In this document: in pieces, positions 1-9,807 of the stretch | Position numbering within the stretch: the first letter of the stretch is position 1 | Layout: each line of letters starts with the position of its first letter | Assembly: GCF_028823615.1 (NCBI RefSeq) | Contig: NZ_JAPEHT010000012.1 | Location: 1-43,174 of the forward strand | Direction: 5' to 3' | DNA length: 43,174 bases | DNA from: Planococcus sp. A6 | GTDB lineage: Bacteria > Bacillota > Bacilli > Bacillales_A > Planococcaceae | Translations under genes and position numbers: made by a program | The notes under the pieces: model-generated | What the model was told of the DNA's origin: nothing | The model's input: the letters and a program-made list of their open reading frames with translations, nothing else | Databases searched by the model: none

Positions 1-57
1 GGCTCGATTCCCGCCCCACGGAAAGCGAGCGATAAGCTTCGGAAAATGCGGCTCTCC
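1..57. other. Intergenic sequence, possible fragment of a dispersed repeat
   Basis: The window opens downstream of the clpB stop codon with a G+C-rich stretch containing GCTCG and CGAGC as an inverted repeat (positions 2-6 and 26-30). The minus-strand reading, rich in CTTTCCG and TGGGGCGGG, resembles short dispersed intergenic elements I recall from Bacillales genomes. Only this fragment is present and no second copy was seen in the window, so the repeat assignment is a guess. Confidence 0.2.
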
Positions 58-2193
<2,136 letters not shown>

Positions 2194-2216
2194 TCAAATC
2201 ACGCTCCTCTGATTAA

Positions 2217-2233
2217 TTTGACCATCTTTGACT
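2217..2233 (-). promoter_or_regulatory. CtsR operator upstream of clpB
   Basis: The minus strand reads AGTCAAA GAT GGTCAAA, an exact match to the CtsR heptad direct repeat (RGTCAAA-NAN-RGTCAAA). It starts six bases after the clpB -10 box and so covers the expected transcription start, where a repressor would block initiation. CtsR represses clp genes in low-G+C Gram-positives. Confidence 0.88.
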
Positions 2234-2239
2234 AATTAG

Positions 2240-2268
2240 ATTATATGATTGCCGAGCCCCTTTTGCAA
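2240..2268 (-). promoter_or_regulatory. Sigma-A promoter of clpB
   Basis: The minus strand has TTGCAA (2263-2268), a 17-base spacer and a perfect TATAAT (2240-2245), immediately upstream of the CtsR operator. Confidence 0.82.
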
Positions 2269-2282
2269 CGGAAATGCTCATC

Positions 2283-2316
2283 AAAAAAAGCCGCAAGGAA
2301 TTTCTTCCCTGCGGCT
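2283..2316 (-). terminator. Rho-independent terminator after yitW
   Basis: The minus strand forms a stem of GCCGCAG with CTTGCGGC, loop AAGAAATTC-like, followed by seven T residues (2283-2289). It separates the yitW transcript from the clpB promoter. Confidence 0.85.
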
Positions 2317-2330
2317 TCCTGCTATTTCCT

Positions 2331-2639
2331 TTATCGAACGCCGAGCGCCATTTTTGCGTAGCGCGACATATGGTCTTTGCTCCAGACAGGCTGCCAGACG
2401 ATTTTTACATCGACTTCTTCCACTTCCGGCAATTCATACAAAGATGTTTTAACCATCTGGACGATTTGCGGCCCCATTGGGCATCCCATAGAAGTGAGTG
2501 TCATCGTGACCACGCAGAAACCATCTTCGGATAATTCTACATCATATACAAGGCCCAAATTGACGATATCAACACCCAGTTCAGGGTCGATGACATTTTC
2601 GAGTGCACCTAATAGATAATCTTTTGTTTCTTGATCCAT
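2331..2639 (-). CDS. yitW: MIP18/DUF59-family Fe-S cluster assembly factor (YitW/SufT-like)
   Basis: A 102-residue, single-domain member of the MIP18 (DUF59) family, the size of B. subtilis YitW. The family hallmark is visible: VIDPELGVDIVNLGLVYDV near the N terminus, and the T-x-GCPMG segment carrying the conserved cysteine (TSMGCPMGP, about residues 49-57). Family members help mature or traffic Fe-S clusters in the cytoplasm (SufT, PaaD relatives). The start ATG follows a strong AAGGAGGG. It is separated from the hydrolase gene upstream by about 70 bases, in the same order as yitV-yitW in B. subtilis, and may be co-transcribed with it. The exact client proteins cannot be told from sequence. 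Confidence 0.9.
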   Translation of the reverse strand: MDQETKDYLLGALENVIDPELGVDIVNLGLVYDVELSEDGFCVVTMTLTSMGCPMGPQIVQMVKTSLYELPEVEEVDVKIVWQPVWSKDHMSRYAKMALGVR

Positions 2640-2707
2640 TCGGAATCCCTCCTTTTCCTGTTACTGCTTATCTTACCAAACATCACAGTGAAATGAAATC
2701 GACTTGC

Positions 2708-3475
2708 TTATTCCTTTAATCGGTCGGCAATCCAAGCCGTTGCAGCCAGCATCCCTTTGCGGCTGACCGCGTGCGCAGCTTCGGTTTCTTTCATGAATGC
2801 CAGTCGTTCAGGATAGGCGGCATAATCCTGCTGCAATGCATGGAAAAGCCGGTTGGTCGGTTCAAACGGAACGGTCGGGTCTTTTACGCCATGCCAGAAA
2901 AAGACCGGGCGCCCGCCAAAGGATTGGCGGTTCAAACTGATATCGAAACGTGACAGGGCCTGGAGCATGCCTTCTCGTTCCTCATCGGTGAGCGGCAAGT
3001 CAAAACCGCGCGACTCGTATTGGCGCATTTGGGCTTTCGCCAGCTCCACGTAATTTCCGGATCCCATCATGACGGCTGCCGCTTTGATCCACGGATATGC
3101 CGTCAAAGCACCGAGCGTCGTGATGCCTCCCATCGATGTGCCTCCGACAGCCGGTTCTCCGCTAATCAGTTGGCGCTTGTGCAATTCTTTGTGCAAAAAT
3201 CCGAGTTCTTCGATAGACGTCAAAACGATTTCCCAAAAGCGCAGGCTGATCTGTACCTCATCAAGCGATTGATCCCGCTCTCCGTGAAGCAGCGCATCCG
3301 GCAAGATGACACGGACTCCTTTTTTGGCCCATTGCCAGGCATAATGCAAATTATGTTCTTTGGCACTCGTATGCCCGTGCAAGAAAATGACCGTCGGCAA
3401 TGGACCGCCCGCGTGGCCTTCAGGTGTTATATGTAAGATCGGGATATTTCCCCATAATTCATTTGCTACTTTCAT
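2708..3475 (-). CDS. yitV: Alpha/beta hydrolase, YitV-like esterase/peptidase family
   Basis: A 255-residue cytoplasmic alpha/beta hydrolase. The oxyanion-side motif FLHGHTS (about 31-37), the nucleophile elbow GGTSMGG (serine about 114), a late Asp in HGVKDPTVPF (about 199) and a His in EAAHAVS (about 235) give a plausible complete Ser-Asp-His triad. Its substrate is unknown. An in-frame GTG lies three codons upstream, but GAGGAG overlaps that codon and sits eight bases before the ATG, so the ATG at 3475 is preferred. It precedes yitW in the B. subtilis order and diverges from the HAD phosphatase gene across 136 bases. Confidence 0.85.
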   Translation of the reverse strand: MKVANELWGNIPILHITPEGHAGGPLPTVIFLHGHTSAKEHNLHYAWQWAKKGVRVILPDALLHGERDQSLDEVQISLRFWEIVLTSIEELGFLHKELHKRQLISGEPAVGGTSMGGITTLGALTAYPWIKAAAVMMGSGNYVELAKAQMRQYESRGFDLPLTDEEREGMLQALSRFDISLNRQSFGGRPVFFWHGVKDPTVPFEPTNRLFHALQQDYAAYPERLAFMKETEAAHAVSRKGMLAATAWIADRLKE

Positions 3476-3550
3476 GCGCTTCACTCCTCACCCTAAATCC
3501 TACCAATTTTTCTTTGTTCCCGCAAATTCCGGCATTGCCGTCAGGTTTTT

Positions 3551-3580
3551 TTGACGGATAGCCTCTATTATCGCTAAACT
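3551..3580 (+). promoter_or_regulatory. Putative sigma-A promoter of the HAD-DegV-CoA disulfide reductase operon
   Basis: TTGACG (3551-3556), an 18-base spacer and TAAACT (3575-3580) lie 31 bases before the HAD gene start. A short inverted repeat, CCGTCA at 3538-3543 and TGACGG at 3552-3557, overlaps the -35 box and might be an operator. Confidence 0.5.
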
Positions 3581-3611
3581 GAAGGTAGATAGAAGGGAGC
3601 CGGATTTTCAT

Positions 3612-4424
3612 ATGAAACAACATTTAATCGTACTCGACTTGGACGGAACATTATTGACCGACCAAAAAGTCATTTCACCTAAAACCAAGTCCATTTTGAA
3701 TCAAGCCCAGCAAGCAGGCCACCAGGTCATGATCGCTACGGGGCGTCCATACCGCGCAAGTGAAATCTATTACCGCGAACTCGGCCTCAACACGCCGATT
3801 GTCAATTTCAATGGAGCTTTTGTTCATCACCCGAACGACGAACGCTGGGGGCTGCACCATACACCGATCGGCTTGGATGTCGTACACGAAGTCGTCGAAT
3901 CGATGCACGATTTCGATTTCCACAACATCGTCGCGGAAGTATTGGATGATGTGTATGTCCACCACCACGATGAGAAACTGATGGATATCTTCAGTTTTGG
4001 TGACCCAAGCATCACCACGGGGGATTTGCGCAATTATTTAAAAACCGATCCGACGTCGATGCTCATCCATGCACCATACGAAAAAGTCCATGCCATTCAC
4101 GACCACCTATCGGAAGTGCATGCGGAAGTCATTGACCATCGCCGCTGGGGCGCACCTTGGCACGTCATTGAAATTGTCCGCTCGGGCATGAACAAAGCTG
4201 TCGGTATCGACCGCGTTTCAAAATCACTGGGCATCGCGAAAGAGCATATCATCGCATTCGGTGATGAAGACAACGATCTGGAAATGCTGGACTTTGCAGG
4301 AGTTGGGGTTGCGATGGGCAATGCCATTGCACCGTTGAAAAACATCGCCAACGAAATCACCTTGACCAATAACGAAGACGGCATAGCTGAATTACTGATG
4401 GACCGTTTGAAACTGAAAATCTAA
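3612..4424 (+). CDS. yitU: Cof-type HAD hydrolase (YitU-like sugar/flavin phosphatase)
   Basis: A 270-residue haloacid-dehalogenase phosphatase of the Cof/IIB class. Motif I is DLDGT (residues 9-13, nucleophile Asp9, general acid Asp11), motif II is the T of IATGRP (about 42-47), and motif IV is FGDEDNDLEML (about 216-226), followed by GVAMGNA. Between motifs II and III sits the large alpha/beta cap that sets substrate choice. Family members dephosphorylate sugar phosphates, pyridoxal phosphate or flavin intermediates (B. subtilis YitU is reported to act on a riboflavin precursor); the substrate here is not proven. It opens a plus-strand operon, 13 bases before the DegV-family gene. Confidence 0.88.
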   Translation: MKQHLIVLDLDGTLLTDQKVISPKTKSILNQAQQAGHQVMIATGRPYRASEIYYRELGLNTPIVNFNGAFVHHPNDERWGLHHTPIGLDVVHEVVESMHDFDFHNIVAEVLDDVYVHHHDEKLMDIFSFGDPSITTGDLRNYLKTDPTSMLIHAPYEKVHAIHDHLSEVHAEVIDHRRWGAPWHVIEIVRSGMNKAVGIDRVSKSLGIAKEHIIAFGDEDNDLEMLDFAGVGVAMGNAIAPLKNIANEITLTNNEDGIAELLMDRLKLKI

Positions 4425-4437
4425 AGGAGGAAGATCC

Positions 4438-5289
4438 ATGAGATTATTTGCAGATAGCGCATCTGATTTACCGAAAGCTTTTTTTGAGCAGGAACAGGTC
4501 GTCCTGTTCCCTTTGCGCGTCCATATCGGAGACGCTGAGTACGAAGACATCCGGACAATCGATTCCATGAAAGTCTATGATGCCATCCGTTCCGGCGTCC
4601 ATCCGAAAACGTCTCAAGCGTCTCCGGAAGAAATGCTCAAGGCATTCGAACAATTGGCAAAAGACAAAGAAGCTGGATTCTACATCGCCTTTTCCTCGGA
4701 ATTGTCCGGTACCTATGCCACAGCCGTCATGGTGGCAGATCAAGTGCGCGAAGAATACCCGGATTTGGACTTAACGATCGTCGATTCCAAAGCGGCTTCA
4801 CTCGGCTACGGGCTGCTCGTCAAAGAAGCCGTAAAATTGCGCAATGCCGATGAAAACCACGATGCGATCATCCAAAAAGTGCGTTTCAAGGCCGATCATC
4901 TCGAAAGCTTGTTCACGGTTGAAGATCTGGATTACATGGCGAAAGGCGGCCGTATTTCTAAAGGCAGTGCATTCGTCGGCGGCTTATTGAATATTAAGCC
5001 TTTGCTTCATGTCGAAGACGGCAAGCTCGTTCCGATTGAAAAATTGCGTGGGCGCAAAAAAGTCATCAAGCGGATGATCGAACTGATGAAAGAACGCGGC
5101 AGCAATTTGGACCAGCAAGTGATGGCCATCAGCCATGCCGATGACCTGGAGTTTGCCAACGCACTGAAAGATGAAATCGAAGCTGCCTACAACCCGAAAG
5201 AAATCGAAATCCACATGGTCGGTTCCGTGATCGGCGCCCACACAGGACCTGGCACGCTCGCCTTGTTCTTCTTTAATAAAACCGATTGA
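4438..5289 (+). CDS. DegV-family fatty-acid-binding protein (FakB-like)
   Basis: A 283-residue DegV-fold protein that binds one fatty acid and, with a FakA kinase, presents it for phosphorylation. Family signatures: ADSASDLP near the N terminus, PKTSQASPEE (about 55-64), FSSELSGTY (about 84-92), KGGRIS (about 168-173), and VGSVIGAHTGPGT near the C terminus; the serine and TSQ residues line the lipid carboxylate site. AAAGGAGG precedes the ATG by a normal spacing. Its stop codon overlaps the ribosome binding site of the next gene, so the two are translationally close. B. subtilis has a DegV protein (YitS) near yitU. A second paralogue lies at 36904-37734. Ligand specificity is unknown. Confidence 0.88.
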   Translation: MRLFADSASDLPKAFFEQEQVVLFPLRVHIGDAEYEDIRTIDSMKVYDAIRSGVHPKTSQASPEEMLKAFEQLAKDKEAGFYIAFSSELSGTYATAVMVADQVREEYPDLDLTIVDSKAASLGYGLLVKEAVKLRNADENHDAIIQKVRFKADHLESLFTVEDLDYMAKGGRISKGSAFVGGLLNIKPLLHVEDGKLVPIEKLRGRKKVIKRMIELMKERGSNLDQQVMAISHADDLEFANALKDEIEAAYNPKEIEIHMVGSVIGAHTGPGTLALFFFNKTD

Positions 5290-5303
5290 GGAGTGGACTA
5301 TTG

Positions 5304-6635
5304 ATGAAAAAAGTGATTATAGTCGGCGCGGTAGCCGGCGGTGCAACTGCAGCGGGCCAACTCCGTTTCTATGACAAGGAGATGAGCATCACGGTATACG
5401 ACCGGGATTCGACAATGTCCTATGCTGCTTGTGGAACGCCGTATGTCATTGGCGAGGTCATAGAAGATGAGACTTCGATCCTGATGGCCGACCCGGAACA
5501 ATTCCAGCAAAAACGCAATATCGATGTCAAGCTCGAACACGAAGTCTTGGAAATTCTCCGGCCGGAGAAAAAAATTTACGTCCGCAACTTAAAGACTGGC
5601 GATGAATTCTACGATTCCTATGACGCGTTGATTTTGTCTCCGGGCGGCAGCGCCATCATGCCGGATATTGAAGGCTCACAAAAGAGCCATGTATTTACGC
5701 TGCGCAGCTATGGCGATATGCAAGCCATCCATTCCTATATCCAAAGCGAAAAGCCTTCCCATTGCGTCGTTTCAGGGGCCGGGTTCATCGGGCTTGAAAT
5801 GGCGGAGAACCTTAAGCATCTCGGCCTGGAAGTCGATATCGTACATAAGTCGAGAGCCATCCTATCGATTTTGGACGAGGATCTGTCGCAGCTCCTGCAT
5901 GCGGAACTGGAGAAGAACGGCGTCCAAGTCCATACCGAAACCGTCATCGAAAAAATCGATGATCGAAGCGTTCTGTTGTCCGATGGTAAGAGTCTGGAAA
6001 CCGATTTTGTCATCATGAGCATCGGCTTGAAACCGAATATCGAACTCGCTGAAACTGCCGGGCTCAGCATCGGTGAAACCGGGGGCATTTGCACCAACGA
6101 CTTTATGCAGACAGACGACGAAGCGATCTACGCCATAGGGGATGCGTCGGAGAATTTCGATTTTATCACCGGAGACCCGAAACGTGTCCCGCTCGCTGTA
6201 CCTGCGCACCGCCAAGCTTTTCTTGTGGCTCAGCATATTACCGGAAATCCCATTCCAAAAAAGGGGCTGCTCGGCACTTCCGCATTGAAAGTTTTCGGCT
6301 TGGATGCGGCGATGACTGGACTGACAGAAACAGCAATCAAAGAAAAAGGGCTTACCGCCAAAACGGTCAGCCATACCGGAAACTCGAACGCGGGCTATTA
6401 CCCAGATCACGAAAAATTGACCTTAAAAGTCCATTATAACCCTGAAACCAGACAGATTTTGGGTGCACAATGTGTCGGAGGCAAAGGAGTCGATAAGCGC
6501 ATCGATGTAATAGCGACCGCGATTTATGGAGGATTAACCGTCGATGATTTGCAGGCGCTCGAACTGTGCTACGCCCCCCCATTCTCTTCGCCGAAAGACC
6601 CTGTCAACATGATTGGCTATAAAGCATTCGACTGA
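5304..6635 (+). CDS. cdr: Coenzyme A disulfide reductase (FAD, NAD(P)H-dependent)
   Basis: A 443-residue single-cysteine pyridine nucleotide-disulfide reductase. It starts with an FAD dinucleotide fold (VIIVGAVAGGATAA, residues 4-17), then the redox-active SYAACGTPY with the catalytic cysteine at residue 43, the same position as in Staphylococcus aureus CoADR. A second NAD(P)H fold (SGAGFIGLEMAE) is near the middle and the dimer-interface tail LELCYAPPFSSPKDP is near the end. It keeps CoA, the likely low-molecular-weight thiol, reduced. There is no C-terminal rhodanese domain, unlike some Bacillus homologues. The ATG at 5304 has GAGGAG ten bases upstream; an in-frame codon six codons earlier overlaps the DegV-family stop and is unlikely. 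NADH oxidase or polysulfide reductase activity is possible for close relatives. Confidence 0.9.
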   Translation: MKKVIIVGAVAGGATAAGQLRFYDKEMSITVYDRDSTMSYAACGTPYVIGEVIEDETSILMADPEQFQQKRNIDVKLEHEVLEILRPEKKIYVRNLKTGDEFYDSYDALILSPGGSAIMPDIEGSQKSHVFTLRSYGDMQAIHSYIQSEKPSHCVVSGAGFIGLEMAENLKHLGLEVDIVHKSRAILSILDEDLSQLLHAELEKNGVQVHTETVIEKIDDRSVLLSDGKSLETDFVIMSIGLKPNIELAETAGLSIGETGGICTNDFMQTDDEAIYAIGDASENFDFITGDPKRVPLAVPAHRQAFLVAQHITGNPIPKKGLLGTSALKVFGLDAAMTGLTETAIKEKGLTAKTVSHTGNSNAGYYPDHEKLTLKVHYNPETRQILGAQCVGGKGVDKRIDVIATAIYGGLTVDDLQALELCYAPPFSSPKDPVNMIGYKAFD

Positions 6636-6646
6636 CTTTTCATTGA

Positions 6647-6673
6647 AAGTGCCTGGAATTGGGCGCTTTTTCT
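6647..6673 (+). terminator. Terminator after the CoA disulfide reductase operon
   Basis: AAGTGCC (6647-6653) pairs with GGGCGCTT (6661-6668) over a seven-base loop, followed by a T run. Confidence 0.72.
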
Positions 6674-6675
6674 TA

Positions 6676-6707
6676 CAAAAAAGGGCGGAACAGGTAGTTA
6701 CCTGTCC
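6676..6707 (-). terminator. Terminator after the GH13-like gene
   Basis: On the minus strand GGACAGGTA pairs with TACCTGTTCC (one bulge, 6687-6707), followed by GCCC and six T residues. Confidence 0.68.
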
Positions 6708-6719
6708 ACAGCCTTTTGA

Positions 6720-8171
6720 TTATTTATTTTGTTTTGCTGCTTCATCGGCTTTCCGCTGCTTGCCCTTCTTCCAGACAATCCATAAAAAGCCCATAAAAAT
6801 CAAGTACATTAGCCCAAGCGTGACGATATACGCCGTATTCAGCCCTCGTTTTTCAGTAATATGGTAGGTTTCTACCAATTCTCGGTCCAAGGTGAGGCGG
6901 TACTGTCCGTCTTCATCCGGACGAACGATATCGCTTTCGAACAGCCCTCGCATTTCCATTCCTTCACCAACGACCTCTGGCGCCAAACTTAAACTTTTCG
7001 TTTCAGAGGAGTTATTAATGGCAATGACCCACGACTCTTCTTCATTTGAACGCTTATACACCATCCAGCCCTCTTCTTCATGAAGCAGTTCCAATTCACC
7101 TGTACGCAATGCTTCAGATGAATTGCGCAATGAGTTTAGATTGGTGATGTAGTCGATCAATTCCTTTTCGACCGCCATGTCCAAAATCTGATGCGACTCC
7201 GGCAAGGCTTCGCCGTTCATCGCTGTTTCAGAACCATATTGGACGACCGGAATGCCCGGCATCGTCAATAATTGCGCAAATAGCATGCGCCAGCGTGTCG
7301 GCGGATAGCCTCTTGACTCGACGATGTCTGATGTAAAGCGTGAACCGTCGAGTGAATCGACACGGATCAATTTGCCTTCTGCTTGCTGCATCAATTCAGG
7401 GATATCGGCCAACGATTGGTCAAAATTGCGGTAGCTGTCGCGGAGTGTCTGTTCTACGCCTTGTTGCACGACCGCATCAAATCCAGCCTGGTTCTCCATT
7501 TCTGCATCTGCCAGTACGTAAAACCCTTCTTGCTGCTTCATGGCTGTGGAGAAGTTTTCGACGAATGCCGGGTCCAGTTCCTCTGAATCCTGCAGGCGGA
7601 CTCCGTCTATCCCGTATGTATCACGAAAATCGCTGAACATTTCGATCAAGGCTTGTTGGACTTCTTCATTACCTGTATCGAGCGCGATCGTCTGGTCACC
7701 GTTCTCAGTAAACCAATCAGGATTTTCCTGTGCCCACATATGATCCACGCTCACTTCTTGCGTCGGCAAATCGACGATGACTTTCATGTCGCTTTCATGC
7801 ACTTCGTCGACGAGCGACTGGAATTCTTCCGCCGTTCCGAAATGGCGTTCCAACTGGCTGTAGTCCAGCACTTGCCGCCCATCGTAGCTTGCGGTCTGGA
7901 AGACTGGCCCAACTGACAGCACCGTAAAGCCCATATCCCGGACGTGCGCTAGTTCGCTTTCCATCCCTGAGAAATCACCGCCGCTGAACGATGCCGGGTC
8001 GGTGGAATCCACTTCATAATCGTTCTGGATCTGTTTATTGAAATAGCGGTCTACGAGCACGTCGTAGATGCTTTCGTCTTCGATTGTGCGGGTTTCTTCA
8101 GCTGCTACCATAGTTGTTGACGGCAATAGCAATGCTGCTGCCAACGCCCAAATCATAGTTTTTCTCTTCAA
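6720..8171 (-). CDS. Membrane-anchored GH13-fold protein with degenerate catalytic site
   Basis: A 483-residue extracytoplasmic protein: signal peptide (1-24, likely cut after MVAA), an alpha-amylase (GH13) barrel starting at DESIYDVLVDRYFN, a C-terminal beta domain, then one membrane helix (about 445-467) and a basic tail (KKGKQRK). The fold is recognisable from GGDFSGM, HFGTAEEFQSLVDEVH, DGVRL and MPGIPVVQYGSE. All four conserved GH13 regions have lost key residues: region I DLPTQE (normally DxxxNH), region II GVRLQ with Gln194 where the nucleophile Asp is expected, region III LADAE with Asp222 for the acid/base Glu, and region IV SLDGSRF (normally NHDxxRF; only Asp275 kept). It is therefore probably a non-catalytic glycan-binding or structural relative of the membrane-anchored GH13 proteins of Bacillales. 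The start is TTG after AAGGAGGAG. It appears to be transcribed alone. Confidence 0.82.
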   Translation of the reverse strand: MKRKTMIWALAAALLLPSTTMVAAEETRTIEDESIYDVLVDRYFNKQIQNDYEVDSTDPASFSGGDFSGMESELAHVRDMGFTVLSVGPVFQTASYDGRQVLDYSQLERHFGTAEEFQSLVDEVHESDMKVIVDLPTQEVSVDHMWAQENPDWFTENGDQTIALDTGNEEVQQALIEMFSDFRDTYGIDGVRLQDSEELDPAFVENFSTAMKQQEGFYVLADAEMENQAGFDAVVQQGVEQTLRDSYRNFDQSLADIPELMQQAEGKLIRVDSLDGSRFTSDIVESRGYPPTRWRMLFAQLLTMPGIPVVQYGSETAMNGEALPESHQILDMAVEKELIDYITNLNSLRNSSEALRTGELELLHEEEGWMVYKRSNEEESWVIAINNSSETKSLSLAPEVVGEGMEMRGLFESDIVRPDEDGQYRLTLDRELVETYHITEKRGLNTAYIVTLGLMYLIFMGFLWIVWKKGKQRKADEAAKQNK

Positions 8172-8347
8172 TTCCGTACTCCTCCTTCAATGAGGCCAAG
8201 ATGATGCTCACCCGGTCTATTTTATCAAACTCGCTTGTTTGCCGCCATGTCATCTTGGTGAAAGCGCGGCTGTTTATGCCTAGTTTCGTCCAAACTGTGA
8301 AATCCCTATGAGGAATGGCCCGATTTTTCCTATTTCGATGACAATAC

Positions 8348-8398
8348 AAAAAAACTGCACGTATCTTGTCAGTAAAAACCAACAAGGAACGTGCAGCT
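8348..8398 (-). terminator. Terminator after yisL
   Basis: On the minus strand CTGCACGT (8389-8396) pairs with ACGTGCAG (8355-8362), with an inner CTTGT/ACAAG pairing, followed by seven T residues (8348-8354). Confidence 0.8.
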
Positions 8399-8421
8399 TT
8401 CTATTTGATGGAACGGCCGTT

Positions 8422-8796
8422 TTAAGCTAAGAAGTTAAAGCCGATCGGCAATTTGAAGCCGAGGAACAAAGTCACGAGCAAGAATACTGCAAACAATGCC
8501 CAAAACAAGGTTACAGGCTTTTGTTTTTTGCCACGCACAAGCACCATTTCCATCATGCCGATGGTCAATAGCCCGAATAGGAATTTCAAGCCGTAAAGCA
8601 TGGCATCGTATGACGAATGCTCAATGAACAATGTCAGCCCGGTAATGATGATCAAAACGTAGATCAGTCTCGTGATCATGTGGACGATTTTGCGCCCCTT
8701 GCTGTCGCGGTGCATAAATGCAGCCACGAGGAAAAGCACGATGCCTACTACCCACATGGTAATGTGTAGATGTGTTGTATCAGTTAAAAATCCCAA
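8422..8796 (-). CDS. yisL: YisL-family (DUF1516) membrane protein
   Basis: A 124-residue integral membrane protein with four hydrophobic helices (about 11-27, 41-59, 66-84 and 95-113), separated by short polar loops such as HRDSKGRK and RGKKQKP. Length, topology and the opening THLHITMW segment match the YisL/UPF0344 family, whose function is unknown. The start is TTG, preceded by GAGGTGA. It lies 68 bases downstream of the yisK-like gene, as in B. subtilis, and probably shares its transcript. Confidence 0.85.
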   Translation of the reverse strand: MGFLTDTTHLHITMWVVGIVLFLVAAFMHRDSKGRKIVHMITRLIYVLIIITGLTLFIEHSSYDAMLYGLKFLFGLLTIGMMEMVLVRGKKQKPVTLFWALFAVFLLVTLFLGFKLPIGFNFLA

Positions 8797-8864
8797 AAGC
8801 TCACCTCATTTAATATAGTCCCCTCAAGTTTACCACATGCAGGACAATTGGAAGTGATTGTTCC

Positions 8865-9764
8865 TTATGACAAATGTGTGACGAGTGTGCCGATTGACTG
8901 GATGGATACTTTGATCGTATCGCCCGCTTTCAAGAACTTCGGCGGATTGAATCCTTTGCCTACGCCAGCCGGGGTTCCGGTCAAGATGACATCGCCCGGT
9001 TCAAGTGCCACCGATTTGGAAATCTCTGCGATCAACTCATCCACGCGGCGGATCATGTTTTCCGTATTGCCATTTTGGCGTACTTCGTCGTTCACTTTCG
9101 TCACAAGGGACAGGTTCTGAGATTGCGGAATCTCATCCTTCGTTACCAAATATGGTCCCATTGGGCAAGAGCCTGGCAAGCTTTTCCCAAGGAAATATTG
9201 CTGGTGTTTTTCCTGAAGATCGCGCGCTGTCAAGTCAAGCGCGATGGTATACCCGAATACATGATCGTAAGCCAGCTGTTTCGGAATTTTATGTCCTGCT
9301 TTGCCGATTACGACAGCTAGTTCACCTTCGTAGTCATACGAATCGGTGATATCTGCATGCACAGGGACTGTTTCTTCATCAGCAGCGACCGTATTCGGCG
9401 CTTTCGTGAAAACGACCATATCCGTTGGTGCCTGCCCGCCCATTTCTTCTGCATGATCAGCGTAGTTCTTCCCGATGCAGATAAAGTTTTTCGGAGGTCT
9501 CGGGACAGGCGCCTGCCATTCGATTTCCGAAAAAGAGTGTTTGAATTGCTCAGGGGTTTCCGATTGGACAGCCGCCTCCGTCAATTTGCGGATCTGTTCC
9601 ACAAACTCCATTCCTTGCGACACTCCATCAATCAGCTTTTCCGGAAATTCCGGCAGTACTTCCAGCTGCTCCTGGATGGCGAGGACATCCCACACGGCTT
9701 CTTCTTTTTTTACCTTTGGTCCAAAACGTTCTTCTCCTTGAAAGCGAAACGATAGAAGTTTCAT
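8865..9764 (-). CDS. yisK: Fumarylacetoacetate hydrolase-family protein (YisK-like)
   Basis: A 299-residue cytoplasmic FAH-superfamily enzyme. A short N-terminal domain (1-80) is followed by the FAH catalytic fold: FICIGKNYADHAEEMG (about 94-109), FTKAPNT, DSYDYEGELAVVIGKAG with the metal-binding D-E-E acidic cluster, YTIALDLTARDLQ, and GDVILTGTPAGVG near the C terminus. Members act on 2-oxo-acids or acylpyruvates; B. subtilis YisK is reported to decarboxylate oxaloacetate and to interact with the cell-shape protein Mbl. The precise reaction here is not visible. The start ATG follows AAGGAGTG. A TATAAT-like sequence (9797-9802 on the minus strand) lies upstream but without a good -35 box. Confidence 0.88.
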   Translation of the reverse strand: MKLLSFRFQGEERFGPKVKKEEAVWDVLAIQEQLEVLPEFPEKLIDGVSQGMEFVEQIRKLTEAAVQSETPEQFKHSFSEIEWQAPVPRPPKNFICIGKNYADHAEEMGGQAPTDMVVFTKAPNTVAADEETVPVHADITDSYDYEGELAVVIGKAGHKIPKQLAYDHVFGYTIALDLTARDLQEKHQQYFLGKSLPGSCPMGPYLVTKDEIPQSQNLSLVTKVNDEVRQNGNTENMIRRVDELIAEISKSVALEPGDVILTGTPAGVGKGFNPPKFLKAGDTIKVSIQSIGTLVTHLS

Positions 9765-9807
9765 TCGTCAAACACTCCTTTTCTGTGATTGCATTCATTA
9801 TACACAT

